This document shows, piece by piece, positions 43,327 to 53,088 of a stretch of 64,000 bases of DNA. The stretch lies in contig NZ_CP117877.1 in the NCBI RefSeq assembly GCF_028736115.1, positions 3,410,001 through 3,474,000 on the forward strand, given 5' to 3'. The position numbers and the translations under genes were made by a program. Under the pieces are notes generated by a model. That model searched no databases, had not been told where the DNA came from, and saw only the letters and a program-made list of their open reading frames with translations. The DNA comes from Mucilaginibacter sp. KACC 22063 (GTDB taxonomy: Bacteria; Bacteroidota; Bacteroidia; Sphingobacteriales; Sphingobacteriaceae). How positions within the stretch are numbered: the first letter of the stretch is position 1; each line of letters begins with the position of its first letter.

Positions 43327-45642
43327 CTATTCTAATGCTAATGATCTTTCAATCTTATAATTACCCGGAGTAAGGATTAGGCTTGTAAAACGGCTTTTAT
43401 TAGTTGGATCAGCCTGACGATCCCAAACGCTGTTCATAGATTTACCATTCAATAAAACTTTAGCCCCAACTGGTAATTTCACTATTGCTTTGGAACCGGC
43501 CGGAACAGTAATCCCTAACTTAAAACCCTTTGAATCATTCTGAAAAGCCGCACTAACCATACCTTTTACTGTAGGTATGCGAATGGAGCCGGACTTAAAT
43601 GTTGCCGGGTTGGGTTCTATCAGGAAAGTTTTATAGCCCGCTTGCAGTGGTTTAATACCAAAAAGATTTTGAGCAATTACAATCTGTGCGCCACCGCTCC
43701 AGGCATGATTGGTAGTGCCGCCGCCAAAGCCATGTTCTCCAATGCCCCAGCCTTCAAACAGGGTGGTGTAATCAGGGTTATTTACCATTTCTGCAAAACG
43801 CAGTTTTGTTCTTTCTAAAGCGTAACTGCCCTTGCCCATAACAAATAAAGCCTCCATGACGTACTTCTCCATATACGGACTGGCATGAAATTCTTTTTGG
43901 AAGGTATTAAACAGTTCGGCGTATTTAGAAGTATCTGCAATACCGGTAAGTACGGCTAAGGCCTGCGCCCTGTCATCTGTTGCACCGTTATAAGATGGAT
44001 GACGGTAGGCATGCCCGTTCCAGCATTGGTTAAAACCACTTTTTACCTGTTGCATAATCTTACGGTAATTAGCGGCATCTTCAGTGAAGCCATTCAAATC
44101 TGCCATTTTAGATGCGGCATCCAATGCCAGGTAATGCCAACCAGCTAATATCAATCTTAGATCTTTATCATCACCCCAGTCTCCCCACAACCAATCCCCT
44201 TTTCTCAATTCGGTTAAGCCCGTTTCATCAGTTTTCCATAAGGCAAGGTACTTTTTTACCGATGGATAAACCTTTGCTATTAATTGGCGGTCGCCGGTAT
44301 TCATGTAATAGTTCCAGAATCCGTAATCGCCAATACTGGTCAGCATCTGATCAGGCAGCTCTGTATTGAAGTTTCCCGGGATTGGTGAAAATAACACACC
44401 ACTTGGCCGTTGCCAGTCCACCAGTTCGGAAATCGCTTTACGCATTAAGGCATGGGTTGACGTTGAATAAGTATAAAAACTTTCGCCCATCAGCAATACA
44501 GCATCACCCCACCATTGCGCCCGTTCCCGATCGGGACAGTCGAAATAATTATCCCGCATATTGAGGTACAGGGTTCGCCTCGCTTTCTTCCAAAACAAAT
44601 TATAGAATTCGTCACTGCAGTTAAATGTTCCCGTAGCTTCTGCATCATAGCCTGTCTCGTGGTATTTAAAGGCCTTTACCTCCATATCAGAAGGAAGGGT
44701 AAGCAGCATATGCTCACCGTTCAACCAGCCGTATGATTCGTATTCCTGATCGCCTTTCTTTGTTATATATTCAGCGCGTAAGTTATCCGTTCCTCCGGCC
44801 TTACTATGGTCGGTATTAATGTGTATTAAACGGCCGCCTTCTGTATCACTGACCGAAATAACCGGCGTCATTTGCATGTTATAAGGCAGCTTGGCAACAA
44901 TGGTGTCTACACTTTTACCTTTAATGCGTTTAAAGCTTACCTGTTTAATACCAAAATCTTTCCATTGGGGAATGGGACGCTTAACCAGTTGATTCCAGGG
45001 TGCGTCACCGGGATGGCCGATTTCTTTGGCAGCCATGAACCCATTTAGATTATTTAAAGACGTTGTTTGCCAGCCTGGTATGTCTTTGCGTGCATCAAAC
45101 AAAATATTTGATTCTGCAAGGCGATAGTTTGGATCGGGCTTGTCGGCAGTACCATAAGCTGGATGAAGCCGGCAAATCCAACTTTTATCGCTGTAAATAT
45201 GCACTGCATTACTACTCGCCGCAAATAACAATCCGGCGCGCCCGCTATTAACATGTGAAAATCCACTTTTACCAAAATGCCACAATAAAACCGCAATCTT
45301 GTTATTTCCCTTTTTTAGGTAAGGCCCTAATTCGACTTGATCGAAATAGGTATCACGAGGATTAGGTCCCCGTTTAAGCCCGCCCTCAAAAACAACCAGC
45401 CTTCCGTTAATCCATAGCCAGTACTTGGTATCAGCAGCTATCACAGCAGTAAGGGATGCCGGTTGGGTAGTTAACACAACATCCTTGCGAAAGGCAATCC
45501 AGCTATTTGGTTTGTCAACATTATCTTCGGTAGCAGATATCCAATGTGCGGGTCCAACTACAGGTTGAGCAAGCAATACAGGGGAATAAGCGAAAAAAAG
45601 GATTATAATCAAGGGCAGCATAACAACCAAAAACCCGCGCAT
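43327..45642 (-). CDS. Secreted GH78 alpha-L-rhamnosidase-like glycosidase
   Basis: A 771-residue exported enzyme. The start at 45642 gives a strong signal peptide (MRGFLVVMLPLIIILFFAY, cleavage near LLAQP). N-terminal beta-sandwich domains (WISATEDN to KYWLWINGRLVVFEGG) precede the (alpha/alpha)6 barrel with the catalytic region MRDNYFDCPDRERAQWWGD and the late motif TTNHAWSGGAQIV. The C-terminal beta domain ends at YKIERSLALE. It removes terminal rhamnose, or possibly a related sugar. The frame stays open for 53 more codons upstream (to 45801) with unusual Cys/Arg/Gln-rich sequence that is unlikely to be translated. Confidence 0.88.
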   Translation of the reverse strand: MRGFLVVMLPLIIILFFAYSPVLLAQPVVGPAHWISATEDNVDKPNSWIAFRKDVVLTTQPASLTAVIAADTKYWLWINGRLVVFEGGLKRGPNPRDTYFDQVELGPYLKKGNNKIAVLLWHFGKSGFSHVNSGRAGLLFAASSNAVHIYSDKSWICRLHPAYGTADKPDPNYRLAESNILFDARKDIPGWQTTSLNNLNGFMAAKEIGHPGDAPWNQLVKRPIPQWKDFGIKQVSFKRIKGKSVDTIVAKLPYNMQMTPVISVSDTEGGRLIHINTDHSKAGGTDNLRAEYITKKGDQEYESYGWLNGEHMLLTLPSDMEVKAFKYHETGYDAEATGTFNCSDEFYNLFWKKARRTLYLNMRDNYFDCPDRERAQWWGDAVLLMGESFYTYSTSTHALMRKAISELVDWQRPSGVLFSPIPGNFNTELPDQMLTSIGDYGFWNYYMNTGDRQLIAKVYPSVKKYLALWKTDETGLTELRKGDWLWGDWGDDKDLRLILAGWHYLALDAASKMADLNGFTEDAANYRKIMQQVKSGFNQCWNGHAYRHPSYNGATDDRAQALAVLTGIADTSKYAELFNTFQKEFHASPYMEKYVMEALFVMGKGSYALERTKLRFAEMVNNPDYTTLFEGWGIGEHGFGGGTTNHAWSGGAQIVIAQNLFGIKPLQAGYKTFLIEPNPATFKSGSIRIPTVKGMVSAAFQNDSKGFKLGITVPAGSKAIVKLPVGAKVLLNGKSMNSVWDRQADPTNKSRFTSLILTPGNYKIERSLALE

Positions 45643-45980
45643 GGACGCTTCCCTGTCACTTAAGTTTTGAGGTGCGTCCTTGTCAAGGCAGGTTTGTCCG
45701 GCCTCAACCGGATCCATCGCCCTTTGTAAACGACACACTCTTGCGGCAGCAGATCTGTTTAAATTTGATTGTTGTAAAGGATATGCGTACAAAAGCTTCA
45801 TATTATTAATAACTTGATAAGTTTAATGATCTGTTTAATTTATTGATCAAAGGTCTATCACAAAGGCACAAGATTCTTGTAGCAAAATACTGGAAGTAAA
45901 GTTATCGTTCATGGATTTTAGCAGGAGCCGCACATCGCTTATCCTGACGAATGATACTGCCCTCACAAATCTAACGCGGA

Positions 45981-46952
45981 TCAATTTAAATACAACCCGG
46001 CAACTGGACTCTGCAAGACTGAATATTTCTTAGGCTTAACGCCTATGTGCTGGTCAAAGACTCGTGTAAAGTGGCTCAAATTAGTAAAACCCAGCCGATA
46101 GCCTGTTTCTTTTACCGATAGCTTTTCTTCGCGCAGCAGTCGTGCGGCCTCTTTCATCCGCAATGCCTGGTAATAAGTAAAGATACTGTCGCCAAAGATC
46201 TGTTTGAAGAGACGCTTCAATTTCGAAGGGCTCATATGGGCGGCAGCCGCCAGATCAGCGATTACCGGCGGATCAGCCAGGCGGTTCAGCAATTGGCCCC
46301 TGAGCCGGTAAATAGCCCCGATATCCCTGTTATTTAAAGAATACAGGTGCTGGCTGTCCCGTGCTTCCAGCGCCATGAGCAAATGACAGATCAGTTCTTC
46401 GGTTTTAATGCGAAGGAAGAACAGTTTGAATTTATCGTCTACCGCCTGCTCAACAAGCACATCAACAATTGGCTGCAAGGCAGGATTGATCACCTGTTCA
46501 AACAACAACGGTTGTTTGTTATCGAGCAGGCTTTGCAGAACGGTGTGCCTTTCGGGCAGGTCGAACAACCCGTTCAGGTAATCTGCATCAACTTCAATAT
46601 TGATCACCCCGGCATTACTATGTACAGCAATAACCTCATCCGTATTGATACGGCTGGTGCCGATCAGCACAGCAGGCATGGCAACAGGTTCCGTTTTTGG
46701 AAACACATGCTGAAACTTGAAAAAGATCGTTTTTTTAAAAGGATTTCTTTCCGGATTCTCCACTACGATATCCTCATGCAGTTCATAATTACTGATGAGC
46801 AGGCGGATATGCGCGTTAAATACAAAACCTGCGCAATAACCACGGCCAAATTTTTCAGGAATATCCAGCCGGCCGTGTTTTAACTTCGTTCCTAACCGCT
46901 CCGCCAGCCGGATCAAAATGTCCGGTACATTCTGCTCTTGTTCTGCATACAT
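45981..46952 (-). CDS. AraC-family transcriptional regulator
   Basis: 323 residues with a C-terminal AraC DNA-binding domain (PPVIADLAAAAHMSPSKLKRLFKQIFGDSIFTYYQALRMKEA and LSVKETGYRLGFTNLSHFTRVFDQHIGVKPKKYS). The N-terminal sensor half (about 1-200) is not a recognisable cupin. It is divergent from the SDR/MFS pair at 47042-49103, 89 bp away, and is the likely regulator of that pair. Confidence 0.92.
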   Translation of the reverse strand: MYAEQEQNVPDILIRLAERLGTKLKHGRLDIPEKFGRGYCAGFVFNAHIRLLISNYELHEDIVVENPERNPFKKTIFFKFQHVFPKTEPVAMPAVLIGTSRINTDEVIAVHSNAGVINIEVDADYLNGLFDLPERHTVLQSLLDNKQPLLFEQVINPALQPIVDVLVEQAVDDKFKLFFLRIKTEELICHLLMALEARDSQHLYSLNNRDIGAIYRLRGQLLNRLADPPVIADLAAAAHMSPSKLKRLFKQIFGDSIFTYYQALRMKEAARLLREEKLSVKETGYRLGFTNLSHFTRVFDQHIGVKPKKYSVLQSPVAGLYLN

Positions 46953-47041
46953 AATGATCTGATAAGACTATTTTTAAAACCAAAGTGGCTATTTTAACAC
47001 CAATATAGCAACGATCTTTACATAATCTAAAAATCAAAGAT

Positions 47042-47899
47042 ATGTTAGATCAACAAAATCAAAATACCCTTAAGGTCCTGATTACCGGCGCGACCGGAAA
47101 AATAGGTAGCCGGTTAACGCCGCGGTTGCTGCAATGGGGCTATACTATAAGAGCCCTGGTAAGGGATGCCGGTGGCGCATCTGCTTTAAGGAGTATCGGC
47201 GTAGAGACTGTTACCGGTAACCTCCTTGATCCGGATTCGCTGAAGAACGCCGTCCAAGGCATGGACGTGGTGATACACCTGGCTACTTTTTACCAAGGCG
47301 CTACCGAAGATCAATCGCGGTCAGCCAATCTTAATGGTACCGCTGCACTGGCCCGGGCCGCCATTGATACGGGTGTCCGGCAGTTTATTTTCGCCAGTTC
47401 TAATCGTGTTTATGGTGCAGGCCGTGGCAAAATGGTCAGGGAAACTGATCCCGTAGAACCGGGGAACAACCGGTTCGCTGTAGCCAAAGTTGCTGCTGAA
47501 GATCTGCTCATCCAACTGTTCGAGGATCAGGCAGCGTCGCTTTGCATTTTACGGCTTTCCCTAACCTACGGCGAAGGCGACACTCACCTTAAAGAAACGA
47601 TCCCTGCCCTGAAAGACTGGCCCCAGGCTAAGCGAATGCAGATGGTACACCATGCCGACATTGCGCAGGCAATAAAGCGGTGTATCGTTCAGCGGGCAAA
47701 AGGCATCTATAACGTTACCGATGATGCCCCTTTGAGCATCGCAGAACTGCGGGAGCTACATCAGCTACCTTCGGGTAGCGAAGCACCGGTGGTGGATCCC
47801 TGGGAAATGATGGTAAGCAACCGCAAGATCAGGGAAGAACTCGGTTATCGCCCCTGTTATCCTACCTTTTATTCGGCTTATGATGCAGGTACCTTATAA
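47042..47899 (+). CDS. NAD-dependent epimerase/dehydratase-like protein, catalytic Tyr replaced
   Basis: A 285-residue extended SDR. The cofactor motif ITGATGKIGSRL (about 14-25), DVVIHLAT and FASSNRVYGAG are intact. At the YxxxK site the sequence is RFAVAK, so the catalytic Tyr is Phe145 while Lys149 remains. It may therefore be a non-catalytic NAD(P) binder or use another residue. It overlaps the downstream MFS gene by 20 bp and is coupled to it. Confidence 0.85.
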   Translation: MLDQQNQNTLKVLITGATGKIGSRLTPRLLQWGYTIRALVRDAGGASALRSIGVETVTGNLLDPDSLKNAVQGMDVVIHLATFYQGATEDQSRSANLNGTAALARAAIDTGVRQFIFASSNRVYGAGRGKMVRETDPVEPGNNRFAVAKVAAEDLLIQLFEDQAASLCILRLSLTYGEGDTHLKETIPALKDWPQAKRMQMVHHADIAQAIKRCIVQRAKGIYNVTDDAPLSIAELRELHQLPSGSEAPVVDPWEMMVSNRKIREELGYRPCYPTFYSAYDAGTL

Positions 47900-49103
47900 A
47901 ACATCGAATACCGAACGGTCCACCCAATACCGTTTGTGGGTCATTATCGCTATTGTAGCGCTGAACTCGGTCGGGTTAGCACTGGTGCTACCGTTACTGC
48001 CTTTTCTGCTGGGCAAATACCTGCCGCCCGGGCAGGTGGTGGTGGGCATGAGCTTACTGCTATCCGTCTTCGGCATATGTACCTTTTTTGCCGCGCCGGT
48101 GTTTGGTGCGCTGAGTGACCGTTACGGCCGAAAGTATATCCTGATCATCAGCCTGCTCGGTTCAGTACTGGGTTATGTGCTGTTTGGCATTGGCGGGGCA
48201 CTATGGGTGCTCTTCCTGGGGCGAATCATTGATGGCCTTACCGCAGGTAATATCACCATTCTGTTCGCCTACATCGCAGATACTACCGAACCTAAAGAAC
48301 GGGCCAAATGGTTTGGCTATATCGGGGCAGCCATGGGTATTGGCAAGATCGGCGGACCCGCCCTGGGCGGACTATTGGGCAGCATTAATATCGGATTGCC
48401 ATTTTACGTCACTGCCGGACTGATCTTCATTTCTGCGCTGGCCGTTTATCGGCTGCTGCCGGAATCACTGGCGAAAGAATCACGAACCGCCCACTTAACC
48501 CTAAGCAACTTCAATACCTTTGCCCATTTCAAAAATGTCTTTAGTTTACGTGGCATTCGGCTGTTGCTATTATCCGGCATTCTCTTTTATGTTGGCTTGA
48601 GCATCTTCCAGTTCAACTTTACCGTTTACCTGAAGGATATTTACCGCTGGGGGCCGGTGGCCATTGGCAGTGTGCTGACCTTTGTCGGCATCTGCGATAT
48701 CCTTACCAGGGCCTGGCTGCTGCCCCTGCTGCTGAAACGCTTACAAGAAAAAAAGGTGGCTGTTTCGGGCCTAACATTGCTGGCCATTGGCCTTGTAATG
48801 GTGCTGGTTAGCAGCTATTGGCATGCATCTGTACTGATCGCGCTGGCGGTGAGCCTGATCATTATCGGCGAAGGCCTCTTCGACCCGGTTTATAACAGCC
48901 GGTTATCCAGGTCGGTAGCCGAAAGCGAGCAGGGGACATTACAAGGGGTAAACCAAAGTTTGCAATCGGCCAATAATGTGCTGGTGCCACTGGCCGCAGC
49001 AGGTATTTATGTTTACAGTCCTGCAGCTTTATACCTTACTGCTGTCATCGCCATAATTTCAGCGACCGTTATTGCGGTTCGGTCAGGGTTCAGAAGCTCA
49101 TGA
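47880..49103 (+). CDS. MFS transporter, drug:H+ antiporter type
   Basis: A 407-residue, 12-helix carrier. The first helix VIIAIVALNSVGLALVLPLLP and the loop 2-3 motif GALSDRYGRKYILI are characteristic of MFS multidrug/TetA-like exporters; GPALGGLLG is motif C of antiporters. Two adjacent ATG codons could start it. It is translated with the SDR-like gene and probably regulated by the divergent AraC gene. The substrate is unknown. Confidence 0.92.
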   Translation: MMQVPYKTSNTERSTQYRLWVIIAIVALNSVGLALVLPLLPFLLGKYLPPGQVVVGMSLLLSVFGICTFFAAPVFGALSDRYGRKYILIISLLGSVLGYVLFGIGGALWVLFLGRIIDGLTAGNITILFAYIADTTEPKERAKWFGYIGAAMGIGKIGGPALGGLLGSINIGLPFYVTAGLIFISALAVYRLLPESLAKESRTAHLTLSNFNTFAHFKNVFSLRGIRLLLLSGILFYVGLSIFQFNFTVYLKDIYRWGPVAIGSVLTFVGICDILTRAWLLPLLLKRLQEKKVAVSGLTLLAIGLVMVLVSSYWHASVLIALAVSLIIIGEGLFDPVYNSRLSRSVAESEQGTLQGVNQSLQSANNVLVPLAAAGIYVYSPAALYLTAVIAIISATVIAVRSGFRSS

Positions 49104-49119
49104 ATTTCAGGCGATTGCA

Positions 49120-49154
49120 AATTGAAATTGGAACATAATGTTCCAATTTCAATT
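49120..49154. terminator. Bidirectional terminator between MFS and SDR genes
   Basis: A perfect 16-bp stem (49120-49135 with 49139-49154), loop TAA, AT-rich at both ends. It serves the converging genes at 47880-49103 and 49204-50001. Confidence 0.85.
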
Positions 49155-49203
49155 ATTGAAAAAGCTTGAAGGCAGTATGATAACACAACCATCTGTTGGA
49201 TGA

Positions 49204-50001
49204 TCATTTTACCACCGGAAAATTGCCACCATCGATAAAATAATTTGCGCCGGTAATATAGGATGCTTTAGGCGACACCAGAAAGTGAACCAGTTCTGCC
49301 GTTTCTTCCGGCCTGGCCATTCTGCCAAGTGGTACGCCGCCCACGCGGCTAAAAAAATTCTGTGTCACCTCTTCTACCGAAATTCCTGCATTCTTAGCCA
49401 GGTCATTCAGGAAATTGGACATGGCTTCTGTTTTGTTCAATCCGGGCGATACAGTTACTACCCTTATCCCCTGTGGCGCTACCTCGTCAGAAAGTGCTTT
49501 GCTGTAAGCATTAAGAGCAGCCTTAGCCGAACTGTAAGCCATGGTCGACTCCCAGATAGTAAACTGGCCGCTGGTAGATGAGATGTGAATAATGACTCCG
49601 CTTTTTCGTTCCAGCATTTTAGGTAACAAGGCTCTGTCCAGCCTTACGGATGAGAACAGGTTGACTTGAAATGCCTGATCCCAATTTTCATCATTCAGCG
49701 TACTAAACCCACCTCCGGGGAATGTGTTTGCACCCATATTATTAATCAATATATCTATGCTGCCAAATTGTGCGATAATTTCTTCTGCTACATTCGTTAC
49801 ATCTTCCGGCCTGGACAGGTCTGCAGCAATGAAGTGATAAGGAAACTCTGCCTCATCCGGCTGGTTACGTGCCGTAACAATTACGGTAGCACCCCCTGCT
49901 GCTAACCTGTCTGCAATGGCTTTACCAATTCCTTTCGTACCACCGGTTACCAATGCGATTTTACCTGCAATATCCTGCTCCGCTTGTTGTTGATTATTCA
50001 T
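49204..50001 (-). CDS. Short-chain dehydrogenase/reductase
   Basis: A 265-residue classical SDR. It shows the NAD(P) motif VTGGTKGIGKAIA, NNMG at the end of strand 4, the catalytic Ser in IHISSTSGQ, YSSAK (Tyr/Lys) and the C-terminal SYITGANYFIDGGNFPVV. The polar start MNNQQQAEQDIAG precedes the fold. It is divergent from the HxlR regulator, with two operator-like dyads between them. Confidence 0.93.
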   Translation of the reverse strand: MNNQQQAEQDIAGKIALVTGGTKGIGKAIADRLAAGGATVIVTARNQPDEAEFPYHFIAADLSRPEDVTNVAEEIIAQFGSIDILINNMGANTFPGGGFSTLNDENWDQAFQVNLFSSVRLDRALLPKMLERKSGVIIHISSTSGQFTIWESTMAYSSAKAALNAYSKALSDEVAPQGIRVVTVSPGLNKTEAMSNFLNDLAKNAGISVEEVTQNFFSRVGGVPLGRMARPEETAELVHFLVSPKASYITGANYFIDGGNFPVVK

Positions 50002-50074
50002 ATTCTTGAAATTAATTTACTTTTGTTTCGCAAAGAAACTAAAGCCTAACCAGTCATTTTGGGATATCCCCGAT

Positions 50075-50131
50075 ATTAGTGGTTACGCTGATGTAACTAA
50101 AAGCAATTAGTGGTAACATAAAGGTGACTAA
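50075..50131. promoter_or_regulatory. Two tandem 25-bp operator-like dyads
   Basis: Two units of the form TTAGTGGTWAC-N6to7-GTRACTAA lie in a row in the SDR/HxlR divergent region, the second ending at the HxlR start codon. Each has inverted half-sites TTAGT/ACTAA. The arrangement fits binding of two regulator dimers and mutual control of the SDR and the regulator. Ends are given to within one or two bases. Confidence 0.6.
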
Positions 50132-50490
50132 TGAGAAAAGCACTTCAGAACCCCGACAACTGCGCCGTTGTGCGTACCATGGGATATGTTGGCGGCAAGT
50201 GGAAGCCCATTGTATTGATCAGGATACTTACCGGTGTAAAGGTCCGTTTTGGTAAACTGGCGGTACAAATGCCCGACATTTCACGGAAGATACTTGCACA
50301 GCAACTCAAAGAGTTAGAGGAAGACGGTTTGATCCTACGGCACAGCTACATGGAAAAGCCGCCACGAGTAGAGTATGAACTGAGCGATCTTGGCAAAACG
50401 CTGATACCTGTATTAAAAGCCATGCATGATTGGGGAGCCCAGATGGAAGACCCCGCGACACGGAGTACGTGGGATCCTGTAATTACATAG
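50131..50490 (+). CDS. HxlR-family transcriptional regulator
   Basis: A 119-residue winged-helix regulator with the family core: a redox-type Cys near the start (DNCAVVRTMGYVGGKWKPIVLIRIL), then the recognition region DISRKILAQQLKELEEDGLILR and the wing PPRVEYELSDLGKTL. HxlR proteins often sense aldehydes, quinones or oxidants. It is divergent from the SDR gene, which is the likely target. Confidence 0.95.
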   Translation: MRKALQNPDNCAVVRTMGYVGGKWKPIVLIRILTGVKVRFGKLAVQMPDISRKILAQQLKELEEDGLILRHSYMEKPPRVEYELSDLGKTLIPVLKAMHDWGAQMEDPATRSTWDPVIT

Positions 50491-50520
50491 CAAAAGGATA
50501 CCTTTTGCTGCAACATGATT

Positions 50521-51840
50521 TCATTGAGTAATCAATTTTAGTTGAGGTGAACGATATCGCTTTCGTAACCAAAGTTGTAATTTTTCAATGTCTGCGTTAC
50601 GTTGTGGTTTTTTAAACCGAATCAGTGCGACACGCTGGGTATCTACCAGGTTGGTGTCCGGACGTTGAACAGCGACCTTACTAACCCCAAAATTGGTTAC
50701 TGATGGGTAAAGCACCATTAACTCTGTAAGCACAGTGCTATCTTGATTAACTGATTTTGGCGCTAACCTGATCGTGTCAGGCTTTGTTCGGCTGTTGAAT
50801 ATATCCTCAAGAATACTGGCCTTGATCTGTGAAAAGTCGATTTCCTGTTTAGCATTAAGCCCCTGACGAATTTTCAATTGTACATTACGCAGACGATAAT
50901 TATTCATTCGGTGCTTCAGGGAGTCGATTACCGGTTTATCCAATACAGAGCCTATCAATAAAATGTCGATGGTTTTTTGAGCGTTAGTATACGTGAAGGT
51001 TTTGGAAACCACCTGGGTATTATGAAAGTGAAATTCTTCCTCCACAAATTTGCGGGCGTTATTCTCAAAAATACTTTTATTAACAATACGATAGGCCATG
51101 TAAATGCTTGGGAGGATTGTTAATATCACAATAATAATCAGATACCTGCTTACTTTTTTCTGGACGGCGGGATCGTCAAAATGTGTACGCTGCAAGTTGA
51201 GGTAACGCGACATCAGGTAAGTTGCAATGGCGATAAATACGCTATTGATAAAATAAAGATAAAATGCACCTAAAACATATAGCCAGTTACCGGTTGCAAT
51301 GCCAAATCCTGCTGTACAAAGTGGAGGCATTAACGCAGTGGCGATAGCTACACCTGGCACTACGTTATTCTTTTCTTTCCGCGACGCGGCAACCATACCA
51401 GCTAAACCGCCAAAGAAAGCGATAAACACATCCCAGATGGAAGGCGATGTACGGGCAAGTAATTCAGACTGCGCTTCGTGAAGTGGAGTAATGGAGAAGT
51501 AGATACTTGAAGTTATAATACTGACAAGGGTTGCGACCAGCAGGTTTTTGCCCCCCTTCTTTACCATAGAAAGATCGTTGATGCCAATACCCAAACCTAT
51601 GCCCATTACTGGCCCCATTATCGGCGAGATCAACATAGCGCCGATAATCACTGCTGTAGAATTGACATTGAGGCCGATAGAGGCAATAAATATGGCGAAA
51701 ATTAGTGCCCACAGATTTGCACCTCGAAAATCAATATTCTTACGTATGCTCGTAATTATCTCCGCCTCGTCAGCTTTATCTTCCTGTAAATTAAAACGGT
51801 GTGTGAGGAAGTATTGTATCCGTTTAGCAATTTCGTTCAT
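50521..51840 (-). CDS. DUF389 membrane protein
   Basis: A 439-residue membrane protein of the DUF389/TIGR00341 group. It shows the family core GANLWALIFAIFIASIGLNVNSTAVIIGAMLISPIMGPVMGIGLG followed by four to five further helices, including GVAIATALMPPLCTAGFGIA. The last 150 residues form a soluble domain that Bacteroidota members carry. The function is not established; transport is suspected. It lies 6 bp after the CPA1 antiporter gene, so it is co-transcribed with it. Confidence 0.92.
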   Translation of the reverse strand: MNEIAKRIQYFLTHRFNLQEDKADEAEIITSIRKNIDFRGANLWALIFAIFIASIGLNVNSTAVIIGAMLISPIMGPVMGIGLGIGINDLSMVKKGGKNLLVATLVSIITSSIYFSITPLHEAQSELLARTSPSIWDVFIAFFGGLAGMVAASRKEKNNVVPGVAIATALMPPLCTAGFGIATGNWLYVLGAFYLYFINSVFIAIATYLMSRYLNLQRTHFDDPAVQKKVSRYLIIIVILTILPSIYMAYRIVNKSIFENNARKFVEEEFHFHNTQVVSKTFTYTNAQKTIDILLIGSVLDKPVIDSLKHRMNNYRLRNVQLKIRQGLNAKQEIDFSQIKASILEDIFNSRTKPDTIRLAPKSVNQDSTVLTELMVLYPSVTNFGVSKVAVQRPDTNLVDTQRVALIRFKKPQRNADIEKLQLWLRKRYRSPQLKLITQ

Positions 51841-51846
51841 AAGTCA

Positions 51847-53088
51847 TTAATTCTGAACTTTTAGTTTCTCTGCTAATTTACCAATGGTTAAACCTTGCAC
51901 CAAAATTGAGAAAACTACCACTACATAGGTGATCAGTACAAACTGATCCCTGTACATCTCGCTGCTTAATGAAAGTGCTAAAGCAACCGATATACCCCCA
52001 CGTAAACCACCCCATGTTAGAATAGCAACTGCATTATTCTCAAACTTAATCTTAAATCGCAACAGGCTAACAGGTATAATAACAGAGATCCAACGTGCTA
52101 AAAGAACGGTTAAGATGCTGACAACACCAATAAGCATCACAGTTGGATTAATCTTGATGATAAGCATTTCAAGTCCGATAAACAGAAAGAGAACAGCGTT
52201 CAGTATTTCATCTACCATATGCCAGAACTTACCCAGGTAATCTCTTGTCTGAGCAGACATACCCAATTCTTTAGACTTGTTTCCTGTAATAATTCCTGCA
52301 ATGACCATAGCCAGCGGCCCGGAAATATGTAAATGTGATGCCAGGGTATATCCCCCCATTACAATGGCAAGGGTAATCAGGACTTCTACCTTGTAGTCGT
52401 CGATGGAACGCAGCGCTAAGAAACCTATATAACCAAGTAAAGCACCAAAAACTAAACCGCCTACCGCTTCCTGCAAAAATAACTGCCCTACATCTAATAC
52501 GTTAAAGTTTCCACCTGTAGAGCGTGCAATCTGTGCAATGCTTATAAATATAACAACTGCCACACCGTCATTGAAAAGGGATTCACCGGCAATTTTAACC
52601 TCCAATGATGAAGGTATTTTTGCTTGTTTCAAAATTCCTAAAACGGCAATGGGATCGGTTGGCGAAATAAGTGAGCCAAAGAGCAGGCAATAAATAAATG
52701 GTACAGGTAGGTGAAACAATGTAAAAAGGATCCAGGTCACGCCGCCCACTACAAAGGTTGATATAAGGATACCAATAGTTGCCAGCAATAATACAGGCCA
52801 GCGCTCTTTCTTCAACTTACCAGCATCAATGTGGATGGCTCCTGCAAAGAGCAGGAAGCTAAGCATAAAGTTCATCAACACATCCTGAAAGTCTACTGAA
52901 TTAGCTAATTGCAATGCTTTTGCAGATAGTAGCCAACGAGAACTACCCAGAAAAACTAATGCAACCGAGCTTATAAGCGAAAGAGCCATAATGCCAATAG
53001 TTGGCGGCCACTTGATTAAGCGATGATTAATGTAGGCGAAGACTGCTGCTAAAACGATTGTTATGGTAATGATTTCACGTGTATCCAT
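51847..53088 (-). CDS. CPA1-family Na+(K+)/H+ antiporter
   Basis: A 413-residue transporter with about 12 helices. SPTDPIAVLGILKQAKIPSSLEVKIAGESLFNDGVAVVIF contains the TP/ND ion-site elements of CPA1 (NhaP/NHE) exchangers, and LTWGGLRGGISVALALSL is the late conserved Arg helix. It exports monovalent cations in exchange for protons. It is first in a two-gene operon with DUF389. A possible structured leader lies upstream (see 53211-53277). Confidence 0.93.
   Translation of the reverse strand: MDTREIITITIVLAAVFAYINHRLIKWPPTIGIMALSLISSVALVFLGSSRWLLSAKALQLANSVDFQDVLMNFMLSFLLFAGAIHIDAGKLKKERWPVLLLATIGILISTFVVGGVTWILFTLFHLPVPFIYCLLFGSLISPTDPIAVLGILKQAKIPSSLEVKIAGESLFNDGVAVVIFISIAQIARSTGGNFNVLDVGQLFLQEAVGGLVFGALLGYIGFLALRSIDDYKVEVLITLAIVMGGYTLASHLHISGPLAMVIAGIITGNKSKELGMSAQTRDYLGKFWHMVDEILNAVLFLFIGLEMLIIKINPTVMLIGVVSILTVLLARWISVIIPVSLLRFKIKFENNAVAILTWGGLRGGISVALALSLSSEMYRDQFVLITYVVVVFSILVQGLTIGKLAEKLKVQN

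Noticed and set aside
46347..46883. 178-codon + frame inside the AraC gene
   Set aside because: Antisense shadow; the AraC reading on the minus strand has clear helix-turn-helix motifs.
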